A stretch of 64,000 bases of DNA from JAWXUU01 sp044426045 (GCA_044426045.1 JAWXUX010000001.1:124001-188000), one strand, 5' to 3'. Positions 9,059 to 17,686 are shown, counted from the first letter of the stretch. A program made the numbers and translations. Notes: generated from the sequence alone by a model not told the origin.

Positions 9059-9946
9059 ATGGCTAATTTTTATATTGAAAACGAAAGAATAAAACTTGGA
9101 ATAAATCTCAAAGGTGGCTCACTTATCAGCTTTGTGGATAAAAAACGCGGTGAAGAAATGTTGTGGCAAGCAGACCCAGCTTTCTGGCCAAATCATGACG
9201 TGGTGATTTTTCCAATTGTGGGACTTCACAGAACGCCATACGAATTTGAAGGTAAAGAATATCACATCGAAACAATGCACGGTTTCACAAGAAACCAAGA
9301 ATTTGCAGTTATCGAAGATAGTGGCGACGCCGTTTTGCTTGAAATTTCAGCGACAGAAGAAACACTGAAAGAATACCCATTCAACTTCAAATTGGGGCTT
9401 AAATATGAACTTTTGGGTGCTGGTTACAAACTCACATATATCGTCACAAGTCTTGATGGAAAAGACATGCCGTTTTATATTGGCGGTCACGCAGGGCTAA
9501 ACGTTCCAAAAGGCGACACTTTTGCAATTTTTGAACAAGAAAACGATTTCTATCACTACCCACAAACAAACGGACCATCTTTTGACGAGGCAGAACTCGT
9601 GTTTGAAAACACAAAAGAAATCTTCCTTGACAAAAACTACTATGTTGAAAAAGACCCAAAATCAGGCGAACTCGACTTTTCAAAAGGTTGCATGCTTGAA
9701 CGAAACTTCAAGGGCGGTTGCACCCTTAAAAGAGCCGACGGCATTTCATATAAAGTCGATATCGGCGATTGTTCACTTCTCACGCTTTGGGGCTTCAAAG
9801 ATGGCGGAGATTATTTCTGCGTAGAACCATGGTGGGGAATCAAACAAACCGAAAGCATGGGTCGCGACCTATTCAAACTCCCAAAAATCAACATAGCCAG
9901 AAGCGAGCCAAAAGAATATTACTACAGCATAGAAGTTGTTGAATAA
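9059..9946 (+). CDS. Aldose 1-epimerase family protein (LacX-like)
   Basis: A 295-residue galactose-mutarotase-superfamily protein starting at ATG 9059, with GGAGGG 8-14 bases upstream. The N-terminus carries the family pattern (IKLGINLKGGSLISFVDKKRG, then WQADPAFWPNHDVVIFPIVG), a conserved MHGFTRNQEF segment with the catalytic-region histidine, GGHAGLNVP in the middle, and a WGFKDGGDYFCVEPWWG segment with the probable glutamate base near the C-terminus. These proteins interconvert alpha and beta anomers of aldoses or sugar phosphates in the cytoplasm. It has its own promoter and ends at a terminator shared with the convergent toxin-antitoxin operon. The substrate is not predictable. Confidence 0.88.
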   Translation: MANFYIENERIKLGINLKGGSLISFVDKKRGEEMLWQADPAFWPNHDVVIFPIVGLHRTPYEFEGKEYHIETMHGFTRNQEFAVIEDSGDAVLLEISATEETLKEYPFNFKLGLKYELLGAGYKLTYIVTSLDGKDMPFYIGGHAGLNVPKGDTFAIFEQENDFYHYPQTNGPSFDEAELVFENTKEIFLDKNYYVEKDPKSGELDFSKGCMLERNFKGGCTLKRADGISYKVDIGDCSLLTLWGFKDGGDYFCVEPWWGIKQTESMGRDLFKLPKINIARSEPKEYYYSIEVVE

Positions 9947-9949
9947 AAA

Positions 9950-10017
9950 TCAAAAAAACATAAACCAAATAAACCAATAAACAAACCAATAAAAAAACAC
10001 AAACCAATAAACAAACA
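9950..10017. repeat. A-rich imperfect tandem repeat after the epimerase gene
   Basis: About seven imperfect copies of a short unit around AAACCAATAAACA run from the stop codon to the shared terminator. Low complexity, probably slippage-derived. Confidence 0.6.
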
Positions 10018-10045
10018 AAAAAACCGCTCGCAAGAGCGGTTTTAA
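10016..10045. terminator. Bidirectional terminator between convergent genes
   Basis: AAAACCGCTC-GCAA-GAGCGGTTTT is a perfect stem with U-tracts on both strands. It serves the epimerase gene (+) and hepT (-), which ends at 10046. Confidence 0.9.
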
Positions 10046-10444
10046 TTATAAATCATATTTTTTATATAAATTCAAAAGAACACCAAAAGCCCCGCAATAT
10101 CTCTGGCTGATATCGCATGCAATTTGGCTAGCTATTTCGCTAGAGTATATGTGAGTTGTTGCGTTTCTTCCGCTGATAATTTCAATCCAAATTTTATCAT
10201 CTGGCAAAAAACCCGCCCTGAATGCTTCTGCAAAAATTGACCTTGGCGAAGCGAGCACTTCAAATCCTTGCAAAACAAGGAACTCCTTCAAACTTTTCCA
10301 AGCTAGGTCATATGTGAATTCAAACCTTTTTATCAAAGCATCGGAAACTGCATCATCGGATTTTGAAATGGCAAATCGATTGTTCATTTCATTAAGCCTT
10401 AAAAGTGCATTTTTAAAATTTTCAAATTTATTTGTTTTCACCAT
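10046..10444 (-). CDS. hepT: HEPN toxin of a MNT-HEPN pair (HepT / HI0074-like nucleotidyltransferase partner)
   Basis: A 132-residue all-helical protein of the HI0074/NTase substrate-binding family. ATG 10444 is chosen because it overlaps the mntA stop and an AAAGGACGG site lies just upstream; a longer frame adds 11 residues inside mntA. It contains RNATTHIY, a perfect R-x4-H-x-Y motif, the catalytic HEPN RNase motif of HepT toxins whose tyrosine is AMPylated by MntA. Flanking DLAWKSLKEFL and GFLPDDKIWIEIISGRN match family hallmarks. Known HepT toxins cleave RNA and stall growth; alternatively the pair may be one of the older-named minimal nucleotidyltransferases with an untested role. It is cotranscribed with and overlaps mntA. 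Confidence 0.88.
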   Translation of the reverse strand: MVKTNKFENFKNALLRLNEMNNRFAISKSDDAVSDALIKRFEFTYDLAWKSLKEFLVLQGFEVLASPRSIFAEAFRAGFLPDDKIWIEIISGRNATTHIYSSEIASQIACDISQRYCGAFGVLLNLYKKYDL

Positions 10445-10728
10445 ATGTTGGCACCGTCCTTTTTGATATTTTCGCAAAGCTGTGGTGATATGATATCTGA
10501 ATTCATGAAAATAATGTCGAATTTCAAAAGTGAATTAATATCATTTTCGCAAAAATCTTTTATTTCCACAATTTCGTTTTTTTTCAAATCCCCAAAAATC
10601 GCAATGTCGTAATCACTAAGTCGGGAAAAATCCCCCCTTGCGCGCGAGCCAAACAACACTACGTTTTCAATTTCGCTATATTTTCGCAAAAATGCGACAA
10701 GTTCAGTCAAAATATCATCTTTTTTCAT
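10438..10728 (-). CDS. mntA: Minimal nucleotidyltransferase antitoxin (MntA-like)
   Basis: A 96-residue single-domain nucleotidyltransferase. GSRARGDFSRLSDYD is an exact GS-x10-D-x-D active-site motif binding Mg-ATP, as in MntA antitoxins, which transfer AMP to the HepT tyrosine and silence it. Domain length and the downstream overlapping HEPN gene fit a type VII toxin-antitoxin module. It has its own consensus promoter (10758-10786, minus) and a GGAGC ribosome site. The module sits alone between a sugar epimerase and ribosomal protein genes, an ordinary place for a mobile addiction module, although no mobility gene is near. Confidence 0.88.
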   Translation of the reverse strand: MKKDDILTELVAFLRKYSEIENVVLFGSRARGDFSRLSDYDIAIFGDLKKNEIVEIKDFCENDINSLLKFDIIFMNSDIISPQLCENIKKDGANIW

Positions 10729-10757
10729 GCTATTGCTCCTTTCATTGCTTTTATTTT

Positions 10758-10786
10758 ATTATACAGCTTTTATCAAATAAAATCAA
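10758..10786 (-). promoter_or_regulatory. Promoter of mntA-hepT
   Basis: On the minus strand, TTGATT and a perfect TATAAT are separated by 17 bases, about 30 bases before the mntA start. Confidence 0.75.
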
Positions 10787-10796
10787 GGGGTTTTAA

Positions 10797-10829
10797 AACA
10801 AAAAAAATCCACTGCAAGAGCAGTGGATT
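10797..10829 (-). terminator. Terminator of rplM-rpsI
   Basis: On the minus strand, AATCCACTGC pairs with GCAGTGGATT around a short loop and is followed by a T run, 44 bases after the rpsI stop. Confidence 0.85.
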
Positions 10830-10872
10830 GATTTTTGAATTATTAAGCAATCTGGGAAACCCAGCGTTCCAA

Positions 10873-11289
10873 TTATCTTTTTGAGAACTGTGGAGCTCTT
10901 CTTGCTTTTTTAAGACCGTATTTTTTACGTTCTTTCATTCTTGGGTCACGAGTAAGGAATCCAGCTTTTTTCAAAGATGGTCTCAAGCTTTCATCACAAA
11001 GGATAAGAGATCTTGAAATACCGTGACGGATTGCACCAGCTTGACCAGTGTAGCCACCGCCAACAACGTTAACATAAACGTCGAATTTTGAAGCTGTTTC
11101 AGTGAGAGCAAGTGGTTGTCTCACAACTAGTTTAACGATTTCGTTACCGCCGAAGTATTCGTCGATAGTTTTTCCGTTAATAATAATATTGCCATTTCCG
11201 CCTGGAATCAAACGAACTCTAGCGATAGCTTTTTTTCTTCTACCTGTGCCAAAATATTGGACTTTTTTCTTAGCAGCTGCTTTTGCCAT
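10873..11289 (-). CDS. rpsI: 30S ribosomal protein S9
   Basis: A 138-residue S9 protein. ATG 11289 is chosen over ATG 11295 because the GAGGTG site sits seven bases before it but only one base before the other. It begins MAKAAAKKKVQYFGTGRRKK, with the conserved GTGRRKKAIARVRL and GGGYTGQAGAIRHGISRSL segments, and ends in the basic tail KARRAPQFSKR that reaches the decoding-site tRNA. It is cotranscribed with rplM upstream, the universal L13-S9 pair. Confidence 0.97.
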   Translation of the reverse strand: MAKAAAKKKVQYFGTGRRKKAIARVRLIPGGNGNIIINGKTIDEYFGGNEIVKLVVRQPLALTETASKFDVYVNVVGGGYTGQAGAIRHGISRSLILCDESLRPSLKKAGFLTRDPRMKERKKYGLKKARRAPQFSKR

Positions 11290-11300
11290 ATTCATTCACC

Positions 11301-11732
11301 TCACACTAATTCAAGAACTTCAGGGCATTGAGCAGCTTGGTTGTGTTCTCCGCCTTTGTAAATTCTAACTTTTTTCAACATTTGTCTTCCAAGAGAGTTT
11401 TTAGGAAGCATACCTTTGATTGCTTCATAAACAGCAACGTCTGATTTTTCTTCCATCATCTTTTTATAAGATGTTCTCTTAAGGTTACCAACGTGACCTG
11501 TGTGATAGATATATTCTTTTTGTTCAAGTTTTTTACCAGTCAAAACAACTTTGTCAGTGTTAAGCACGATAACGTAGTCTCCACAATCAACGTGTGGTGT
11601 GAAAGTAGGTTTGTTCTTTCCTCTCAAAATTGAAGCAACTTGAGAAGCAAGTCTACCAAGAACCATACCTTCTGCATCAACAACATACCATTTCTTTTCG
11701 ATATCTGATGCGTTTGCCATATAGGTTTTCAT
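11301..11732 (-). CDS. rplM: 50S ribosomal protein L13
   Basis: A 143-residue L13 protein starting at ATG 11732 behind GGAGGA. It contains the family signature region LGRLASQVASILRGKNKP and the VVLTGKKLEQKEYIYHTGHVG segment. It binds 23S rRNA early in 50S assembly. It leads the rplM-rpsI operon, which in many Firmicutes lies on the same strand downstream of ecfA1A2T and truA. Here the operon is divergent from ecfA1A2T, and truA is absent from the window. A roughly 140-base leader with a strong promoter precedes the gene. Confidence 0.97.
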   Translation of the reverse strand: MKTYMANASDIEKKWYVVDAEGMVLGRLASQVASILRGKNKPTFTPHVDCGDYVIVLNTDKVVLTGKKLEQKEYIYHTGHVGNLKRTSYKKMMEEKSDVAVYEAIKGMLPKNSLGRQMLKKVRIYKGGEHNQAAQCPEVLELV

Positions 11733-11882
11733 TAGACAATTCCTCCGAATAAATTTTGTTTATTAAATTGATTTGATAAACAGATCTATTTTTGTCAAGG
11801 TGCGTCTGCAGTTCCGGTGCGTTCCGCTCCACGAAGGGCTAATTTCGTCGACTTATAATAGAGTCTTTTTTCATACTGTTAT
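11733..11882 (-). promoter_or_regulatory. Structured 5' leader of rplM-rpsI, possible autoregulatory leader
   Basis: A leader of roughly 140 bases separates a consensus promoter from rplM. Local inverted repeats include GACT...AGTC and ACGAA...TTCGT, and a GC-rich core is richer in G and C than the surrounding DNA. L13 leaders are known autoregulatory RNAs in Firmicutes; I cannot confirm membership in that family without a covariance search. Confidence 0.45.
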
Positions 11883-11911
11883 ATTATAATAGACCTTGTA
11901 AATATTGTCAA
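11883..11911 (-). promoter_or_regulatory. Promoter of rplM-rpsI
   Basis: Minus strand: perfect TTGACA, a 17-base spacer and perfect TATAAT. Confidence 0.85.
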
Positions 11912-12064
11912 GGCTTTAAAGTTGTTTTTACGAATTTTTTTTGTGTTTTACAAACTTTTTTATCAATTATCATCATAATATTAAAGCTAGCGGGCAACTA
12001 GCTGTAAAAAAGCATAATATAACGAAACAATATACATATTTTCAAAACAAAAAGTGCAATATAA

Positions 12065-12093
12065 TTGCGAGTTTTATAAAAATATGATATAAT
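12065..12093 (+). promoter_or_regulatory. Promoter of ecfA1-ecfA2-ecfT
   Basis: TTGCGA (12065-12070), 17 bases and TATAAT (12088-12093), about 130 bases before ecfA1. The gap between the two divergent promoters (11912-12064) is AT-rich with nothing else I can name. Confidence 0.65.
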
Positions 12094-12132
12094 GAAACGT
12101 AATATTATAAATAGTTAATAACTAATTTACCC

Positions 12133-12170
12133 AATATATATAATATAAACTAAATATATAATATAAACTA
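12133..12170. repeat. Tandem 18-20 bp duplication in the ecfA1 leader
   Basis: An AT-only unit ending ATATAATATAAACTA occurs twice in direct succession. Unknown role, probably slippage. Confidence 0.7.
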
Positions 12171-12225
12171 AAGTGTAGGTAAAATAAACTGTTTAACAGG
12201 TATAATGATAAAAGGATAAGGATTA

Positions 12226-13062
12226 ATGCAACCAGTAATAAAAGTCAATAACATAACGCATACATACGGCGAGGGTGAAACTGCAAAAAAAGCACTTGAC
12301 GGCGTGTCGCTTGAAATTTTCCAAGGCGAATTTGTCGCAATTCTTGGGCACAACGGAAGCGGAAAATCAACGCTAGCTCGCCATTTGAATGCACTTCTCA
12401 CCCCAACCACTGGTGATGTTGAAGTGTTTGGATACAATTCAAAAGAAAATGAAACGCTATTTGAAATAAGAAAAAATGTCGGCATGGTTTTCCAAAATCC
12501 CGACAACCAAATGATTGCAACAATCGTTGAAGACGATATCGCTTTCGGGCCTGAAAATATCGGGCTCCCACGCGAAGAAATCATCGCTCGCGTCGATTTT
12601 GCACTCAAGGCAGTGGATATGGAAAAATTCAGAACATCAACGCCATTCAAACTTTCGGGCGGTCAAAAACAAAGAATTGCAATCGCGGGCGTTGTCGCAC
12701 TCAAACCAAAAGTTATCATCCTTGACGAATCAACTGCAATGCTTGACCCTCGCGGAAGAAAAGAAGTTCTCGACGTGATGATGTCACTTCGCAAATCTGA
12801 AAACATCTCGATCGTGCTTATAACCCACTTTATGGATGAAGCATTGAAAGCTGATAAAGTTGTGGTTATGGAAAGCGGAAAAATCACCCTTATGGGAAGC
12901 CCGCAAGACGTGTTTGCTCGCACTGCAGAAATCGAAAAAGCGTCGCTCAAATTGCCACGCGCACAAAAACTTTGCGAAAACTTGAAAGAACTTGGCATTC
13001 CTATCGCCAGTGCAATTTCAGAAGAAGAACTATTGGAGGGCATATGCAAACTGAACATCTAA
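12226..13062 (+). CDS. ecfA1: Energy-coupling factor transporter ATPase EcfA1
   Basis: A 278-residue ABC ATPase of the CbiO/EcfA type starting at ATG 12226 behind AAGGAT. Walker A is GHNGSGKST, the Q-loop region is GMVFQNPDNQMIAT, the signature is LSGGQKQR, and Walker B ends LDEST, the serine variant typical of the EcfA1 paralogue. A C-terminal EcfA-type extension follows the core. With EcfA2 and EcfT it forms the shared energising module that pairs with different vitamin- or metal-binding S components encoded elsewhere. It overlaps ecfA2 by 19 bases. Confidence 0.95.
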   Translation: MQPVIKVNNITHTYGEGETAKKALDGVSLEIFQGEFVAILGHNGSGKSTLARHLNALLTPTTGDVEVFGYNSKENETLFEIRKNVGMVFQNPDNQMIATIVEDDIAFGPENIGLPREEIIARVDFALKAVDMEKFRTSTPFKLSGGQKQRIAIAGVVALKPKVIILDESTAMLDPRGRKEVLDVMMSLRKSENISIVLITHFMDEALKADKVVVMESGKITLMGSPQDVFARTAEIEKASLKLPRAQKLCENLKELGIPIASAISEEELLEGICKLNI

Positions 13063-14093
13063 ATGCACAAAACAATGCCCAAAACAACGGCGAAAAAGTG
13101 GTGACAATCGAAACAAGAAACTTGACCCACACCTATGGCGCAAACACTCCGCTTTTCAAAACGGCAGTGTCTGATGTGACTTTCAAAGTCTTTGAAGGTG
13201 ACTTTTTTGGAATACTAGGGCACACAGGTTCGGGTAAATCAACGCTGATTCAACATTTCAACTACCTTTTGAAACCAACAAGCGGTGAAGTTTTCATTTG
13301 CGGTGAAAAACTTGAAGGCAACAAAGAAACACTAACGGCTCTCAGAAGAAGATGCGGAATGGTGTTTCAATATCCCGAATATCAACTTTTTGGTGAAACT
13401 TGCACCGAAGATGTCGCCTTTGGACTTCACAACTTTTATGGCTTGAAAACAGATAAAAATCCAAACGGGCTTTCGCAAGAGCAAATAACAGAAAAAGTCA
13501 GAATTGCAATCGAGCGCGTTGGGCTTAACTACAACGAAATAAAAGATAAATCTCCATTCCAACTTTCGGGCGGTCAAAAACGTCGCCTTGCAATCGCGGG
13601 AATAATAGTGACCGAACCCGACATTTTGATACTTGACGAGCCAACTGCGGGACTTGATCCCAAAGGCAAGGGTGAAATTCTCGCCCTTATAAGAATGCTC
13701 CACAAACAAACAACAAAAACAATCATCATGATTTCCCACGATATGGACGAGATTGCGGAAAACTGCAACCGTATCATGGTGATGAAAGACGGCAAAGCGG
13801 AAATCACAACCGAGGCATCAACATTGTTTTCAAGCGAACAACTCATGCTTGAGCACTGCCTTGATATCCCGCTTGTTTCAAAAGTTCTTCTTGCGTGCCG
13901 AAAAAAAGGTTTAAACGTGAAATTCCACGGCACAAACCGCGAAATGGCAGCGGAAATCGCCGAAGAAATCAGAAAAGCAAAACTGCTTGGCAGCAGTGTT
14001 AAAGCAATTTCAGTGGTGGATTTGGGACTTGAAAGGTTTGCAAAAAAACGTGCAGAAGCGCAGGAAAAACAAAACGGGGAGGACGCAGAATGA
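13044..14093 (+). CDS. ecfA2: Energy-coupling factor transporter ATPase EcfA2
   Basis: A 349-residue ABC ATPase. ATG 13044 is chosen because GGAGGG lies at 13035-13040; the longer frame begins inside ecfA1 without a good site. Walker A is GHTGSGKST, the signature is LSGGQKRR and Walker B is ILILDEPTAGLDPKGK. The protein is longer than the usual 285-290 residues, because of an Asn/Gln-rich N-terminus (AQNNAQNNGEKV) and a charged tail after LGLERFAKKRAE. It is the second half of the EcfA1A2 heterodimer and overlaps ecfT by four bases. Confidence 0.95.
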   Translation: MQTEHLNAQNNAQNNGEKVVTIETRNLTHTYGANTPLFKTAVSDVTFKVFEGDFFGILGHTGSGKSTLIQHFNYLLKPTSGEVFICGEKLEGNKETLTALRRRCGMVFQYPEYQLFGETCTEDVAFGLHNFYGLKTDKNPNGLSQEQITEKVRIAIERVGLNYNEIKDKSPFQLSGGQKRRLAIAGIIVTEPDILILDEPTAGLDPKGKGEILALIRMLHKQTTKTIIMISHDMDEIAENCNRIMVMKDGKAEITTEASTLFSSEQLMLEHCLDIPLVSKVLLACRKKGLNVKFHGTNREMAAEIAEEIRKAKLLGSSVKAISVVDLGLERFAKKRAEAQEKQNGEDAE

Positions 14094-14890
14094 AAGATGT
14101 AGCTTTCGGGCAATACTACCCAATCGACTCTCCAATCTCAAAACTTGACCCAAGAATAAAAATTCTCGCAACAATCGCGTTTATCGTCGGCATCTTTATC
14201 GCCGATTCTTCATGGGGACAAGCACTTTCGGCACTTTTTATTATAAGCGTTGTCGCAATGGCAAAATTGCCACCGAAAATCGTGATAAAATCAGTGAAAC
14301 CAATCATCATTTTGGTGTGCTTCACCGCAGTTCTGAATTTGTTTTTCTACACCCAAGGCACAGTGATTTTCAGCCTTGGATTTATCAAAATCTATTCAGG
14401 TGCAATCGTGTTTGCAATCACAATGGCAATAAGGCTTGTGCTCCTTGTTATGGGCACATCACTTCTCACACTAACAACCCAGCCAGTCGCTCTAACCGAC
14501 GGCATTGAATCACTTTTGTCGCCACTAAAAGCAATCAAATTCCCAGTGCACGAGCTTGCACTTATCATGAGCATAGCACTTCGCTTTATTCCGACCCTTA
14601 TGGACGAAACCGACAGAATAATTCGCGCGCAAACTGCCCGTGGCGCCAAATTTGACAGTGGCAATATCTTGCAAAGGGCAAAAGCGATGATTCCAATATT
14701 GATACCACTTTTGGTCTCTTCATTCAGAAGGGCAGATGAGCTAGCCGATGCCATGGATTCACGGTGTTATTCGGGTGGAAAAAACCGCACAAAAATGAAA
14801 AAAATGGAAATCCATTTCAATGATATCCTCACATGTTTTTATATGGCAACATATGTTTTGTTTGTGATAGCAATCAATTCACTTGGCTAA
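14090..14890 (+). CDS. ecfT: Energy-coupling factor transporter transmembrane protein EcfT
   Basis: A 266-residue membrane protein with about five hydrophobic helices, a GQYYPIDSPISKLDPRIKIL N-terminus and the coupling-helix signature segments TARGAKFDSG and DAMDSRCYSGGKNRTK near the C-terminus, which contact the two ATPases. Start ATG overlaps the ecfA2 stop (ATGA). It bridges the ATPase dimer and interchangeable substrate-binding S components. The usual downstream truA is missing; uvrC follows after 40 bases. Confidence 0.94.
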   Translation: MKDVAFGQYYPIDSPISKLDPRIKILATIAFIVGIFIADSSWGQALSALFIISVVAMAKLPPKIVIKSVKPIIILVCFTAVLNLFFYTQGTVIFSLGFIKIYSGAIVFAITMAIRLVLLVMGTSLLTLTTQPVALTDGIESLLSPLKAIKFPVHELALIMSIALRFIPTLMDETDRIIRAQTARGAKFDSGNILQRAKAMIPILIPLLVSSFRRADELADAMDSRCYSGGKNRTKMKKMEIHFNDILTCFYMATYVLFVIAINSLG

Positions 14891-14930
14891 ATTCAAAAAA
14901 CAATAATCAACAGAGCGTCAAAATTTAAGT

Positions 14931-16790
14931 ATGAACGAACAAATAACGGAAAAACTCAAAAAACTTCCCGCATCCCCTGGCGTTTATGTCATGACGGATA
15001 AAATGGGAAACATCATCTATGTCGGCAAGGCAAAGGTGCTGAAAAACCGCGTCCGCCAATATTTTCATTCAAGCGTAAAAACGGAAAAAGTGCTTGCAAT
15101 GGTGCGTGAAGTGGATGATTTTTATTATCACATCACAAAATCCGAACAAGATGCACTGATTCTTGAAAACAACCTGATAAAAAAACACAAGCCAAGATAC
15201 AACATCCTTTTGAAAGATGATAAAACATATCCATATATCAAATTCACAAAAGAGGAGTTCCCGAAACTTGAAATCACCCGCAAAATCAAAAAAGGTGACG
15301 GCAAATATTTCGGGCCATACATGGGCGGGGTTTCGGCAAGAGAGCTTGTGGATATCATTCAAGACACCTTTTATATCCGCTCGTGCAAAGTGAACATGAA
15401 AAAAATCCCCAAAAATCATCGCGTGTGTTTGAACTATCAAATGGGCAGGTGCAAGGGAATTTGTCAGCACATGATTTCGAGTGAAGAATATTCAATGCTC
15501 GTGAAATCGGCAATGAACTTTTTGAAAGGCGAAACAAAAGAAACAAGCGAAAAGCTTCAAATTCAAATGACGGATGCTGCCAAAAGGGCAGATTTTGAAA
15601 GGGCAATCCTTTATCGTGACCGCCTTGATTCAATCAAAAAAATCAAGGATAGAAAACTCACCGCAAGCATGATTGGCGTTGATATCGACATCTTCGCCGT
15701 CGCCTCAAACGGCGTTTCAAACGTGGTGTCACTTCTTATTATCCGCCAAGGCAGAATGCAGGGGGTGGAAAATTTTTATGAAGAAAGCGTGTTTTCCGAA
15801 AAGGAAGAAACGCTGGCAAATTTCATGCTGTCGCATTATGAAAAAAACATCATTCCAGATGAAATAATAACTGAATTCGAGATTGGTAAATATTTCAATC
15901 TTGAAGAACACTTTGAAGAAATCCACGGCAAAAAAACGCCGTTCTTGGTTCCAAAAATGGGTCTTCGCGCCCAGCTTGTTGATATGGCAAAAGAAAATGC
16001 GGAAGACTATCTTGAAAAGAATGCAAGCGAAAAAACTCGCGAGTTTGAAAAAACAATCGGCGCTTCAAATCTTCTTTCGAGCATACTTGGCTATCCCGTT
16101 TCCAAAATGGAATGTTACGATATCTCGAACATTTCAGGCACGCTGTCCGTTGCCTCCATGGTGGTGTTTATCGACGGCAAACCGCAAAACAAGCTTTACC
16201 GCAGATTCAAAATCAAGACTGTCGAAGGTCCAAATGATTTCGCCTCAATGAACGAAGTTATCAAAAGGCGGTTCACAAGGCTTCTCGACGAAAATGAAAC
16301 CGACGAAAGTTTTTCAGTCAAACCAGACCTCGTTGTTATCGACGGCGGTATGATTCAGCTTGAATTTGCAGGGAATGCTATAAAATCGCTTGGCGTCACG
16401 CAAAATATGGTGTCGCTTGCAAAGCGAGAGGAAGAAATTTTTCTTCCAAACTCAAAAACGCCAATACTCCTTGAAAAATCGAACAACGCGCTGAAAATCT
16501 TGCAACAAATCCGCGACGAAAGCCACAGATTTGCAATCACGTTCCACCGAACTCTAAGAAACAAAAACGCGTTCACGAGCATTCTTGACAGCATTTCGGG
16601 GATTGGCACGGCAAAAAAGAAACTGATTTTTGAAAAATATCAAACCCCCGCGGAAATCGCTTCGGCAAGTGTCAGCGACATTTCGGAAATCAAAGGTGTC
16701 ACAGAAAATCTCGCCAGAGATATAAAAGAAAAAGCCGAAAGCTATCTGAAAAAGCAAACAGTGCTTGAAGAAAAGCTGAATTTGGACTAA
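14931..16790 (+). CDS. uvrC: Excinuclease ABC subunit C
   Basis: A 619-residue UvrC. It has the N-terminal GIY-YIG nuclease domain (PGVYVMTDKMGNIIYVGKAK), a central UVR motif (MTDAAKRADFERAILYRDRL) for UvrB contact, the RNase H-like 5' incision domain (MECYDISNISGTLSVASMV) and a C-terminal helix-hairpin-helix (ISGIGTAKKKLIFEKY). It makes both incisions in nucleotide excision repair. Length and domains are standard. No convincing ribosome binding site precedes ATG 14931. uvrC next to hprK is a familiar Firmicute arrangement, here with a HAD phosphatase between. Confidence 0.97.
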   Translation: MNEQITEKLKKLPASPGVYVMTDKMGNIIYVGKAKVLKNRVRQYFHSSVKTEKVLAMVREVDDFYYHITKSEQDALILENNLIKKHKPRYNILLKDDKTYPYIKFTKEEFPKLEITRKIKKGDGKYFGPYMGGVSARELVDIIQDTFYIRSCKVNMKKIPKNHRVCLNYQMGRCKGICQHMISSEEYSMLVKSAMNFLKGETKETSEKLQIQMTDAAKRADFERAILYRDRLDSIKKIKDRKLTASMIGVDIDIFAVASNGVSNVVSLLIIRQGRMQGVENFYEESVFSEKEETLANFMLSHYEKNIIPDEIITEFEIGKYFNLEEHFEEIHGKKTPFLVPKMGLRAQLVDMAKENAEDYLEKNASEKTREFEKTIGASNLLSSILGYPVSKMECYDISNISGTLSVASMVVFIDGKPQNKLYRRFKIKTVEGPNDFASMNEVIKRRFTRLLDENETDESFSVKPDLVVIDGGMIQLEFAGNAIKSLGVTQNMVSLAKREEEIFLPNSKTPILLEKSNNALKILQQIRDESHRFAITFHRTLRNKNAFTSILDSISGIGTAKKKLIFEKYQTPAEIASASVSDISEIKGVTENLARDIKEKAESYLKKQTVLEEKLNLD

Positions 16791-16870
16791 AACGAAAATA
16801 AAAAATAAAAACGAAATAAAAAGCAAAATGGTTAAAAATGATGAAATACAACTATTGGAGAAAGAAATAA

Positions 16871-17686
16871 ATGAACTATAAAGCAGTGATATCTGATTTT
16901 GACGATACTTTGCTCCGTGACGATCACACGGTATCGGAAAACACATTAAAAACAATCAAAGAATTTGAAAACGCGGGCGGTTTTTTCGCCGTTTGCACAG
17001 GCAGAATGACAAAATCGGCTGTGGAAAGAGCAAGAGAACTCGGTCTTGAAGGATGCGTTTGTGGCTATCAAGGTGGCACAATGGCGGATATCAAAACGGG
17101 TGAGCTTCTGATTGACGAAAGAATTCCATTTGAAACATGCGTCCAACTTTTGAAAGAAGTTGAAAAACTCAAAAGAAATAAATATCAAATCTATGACGGC
17201 GACACATTCATAACAACAACGGATAACGAATATTCAAAAATTTATGCAAAACTCACATGTGTTGACCCAATCGTGACAGATATAAGCCTTCTTGATTACA
17301 CAATCAAAAACCAACTTTCACTAAATAAAGTGCTAGTTTATATTCACCCAATCCAAACGAAAAGATTGATACGCAAATTCTCAAAAAAATTCCCAACATT
17401 GCACTTTGTTTCATCAAAGAAAAACTTTTTTGAAATCACAAGCAATAAAGCAACAAAGGGCGGAATGGCAAAAACAATCTGCGAAAGAATGAATATATCT
17501 CGCGAGCAAATGATTTGCGTTGGCGACAGCCTCAACGATATCTCGATGATAAAGTTTGCAGGGCTTGGCGCTTGCGTTGATAACGCGAGAAAAGAAGTTA
17601 AAAAAATCGCAGATCACATCACGCTTTCAAATAACGACGACGGCGTTGCCAAAATCATGCGCGACGTTATCGACGGAAAGCTATAA
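16871..17686 (+). CDS. HAD-family (Cof-like) sugar phosphatase
   Basis: A 271-residue HAD-superfamily IIB hydrolase starting at ATG 16871 behind TTGGAG. Motif I is DFDDTLLRDDHTVS with the nucleophile and acid aspartates, motif II is the threonine in VCTGRM, motif III is a lysine in SNKATKGG, and motif IV is VGDSLNDISMI. Cof-type phosphatases act on sugar phosphates or phosphorylated cofactors such as FMN; the substrate is not inferable. The last codons and stop (GGAAAGCTATAAATGC) are directly duplicated just downstream, an oddity seen at other gene ends in the window. Confidence 0.9.
   Translation: MNYKAVISDFDDTLLRDDHTVSENTLKTIKEFENAGGFFAVCTGRMTKSAVERARELGLEGCVCGYQGGTMADIKTGELLIDERIPFETCVQLLKEVEKLKRNKYQIYDGDTFITTTDNEYSKIYAKLTCVDPIVTDISLLDYTIKNQLSLNKVLVYIHPIQTKRLIRKFSKKFPTLHFVSSKKNFFEITSNKATKGGMAKTICERMNISREQMICVGDSLNDISMIKFAGLGACVDNARKEVKKIADHITLSNNDDGVAKIMRDVIDGKL

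Noticed and set aside
8838..9092. Small ORF of 84 codons across half element A
   Set aside because: It translates the TTTCACC repeats into a repeating HLSPFTFHLS-type peptide, lacks a ribosome site and overlaps the epimerase start.
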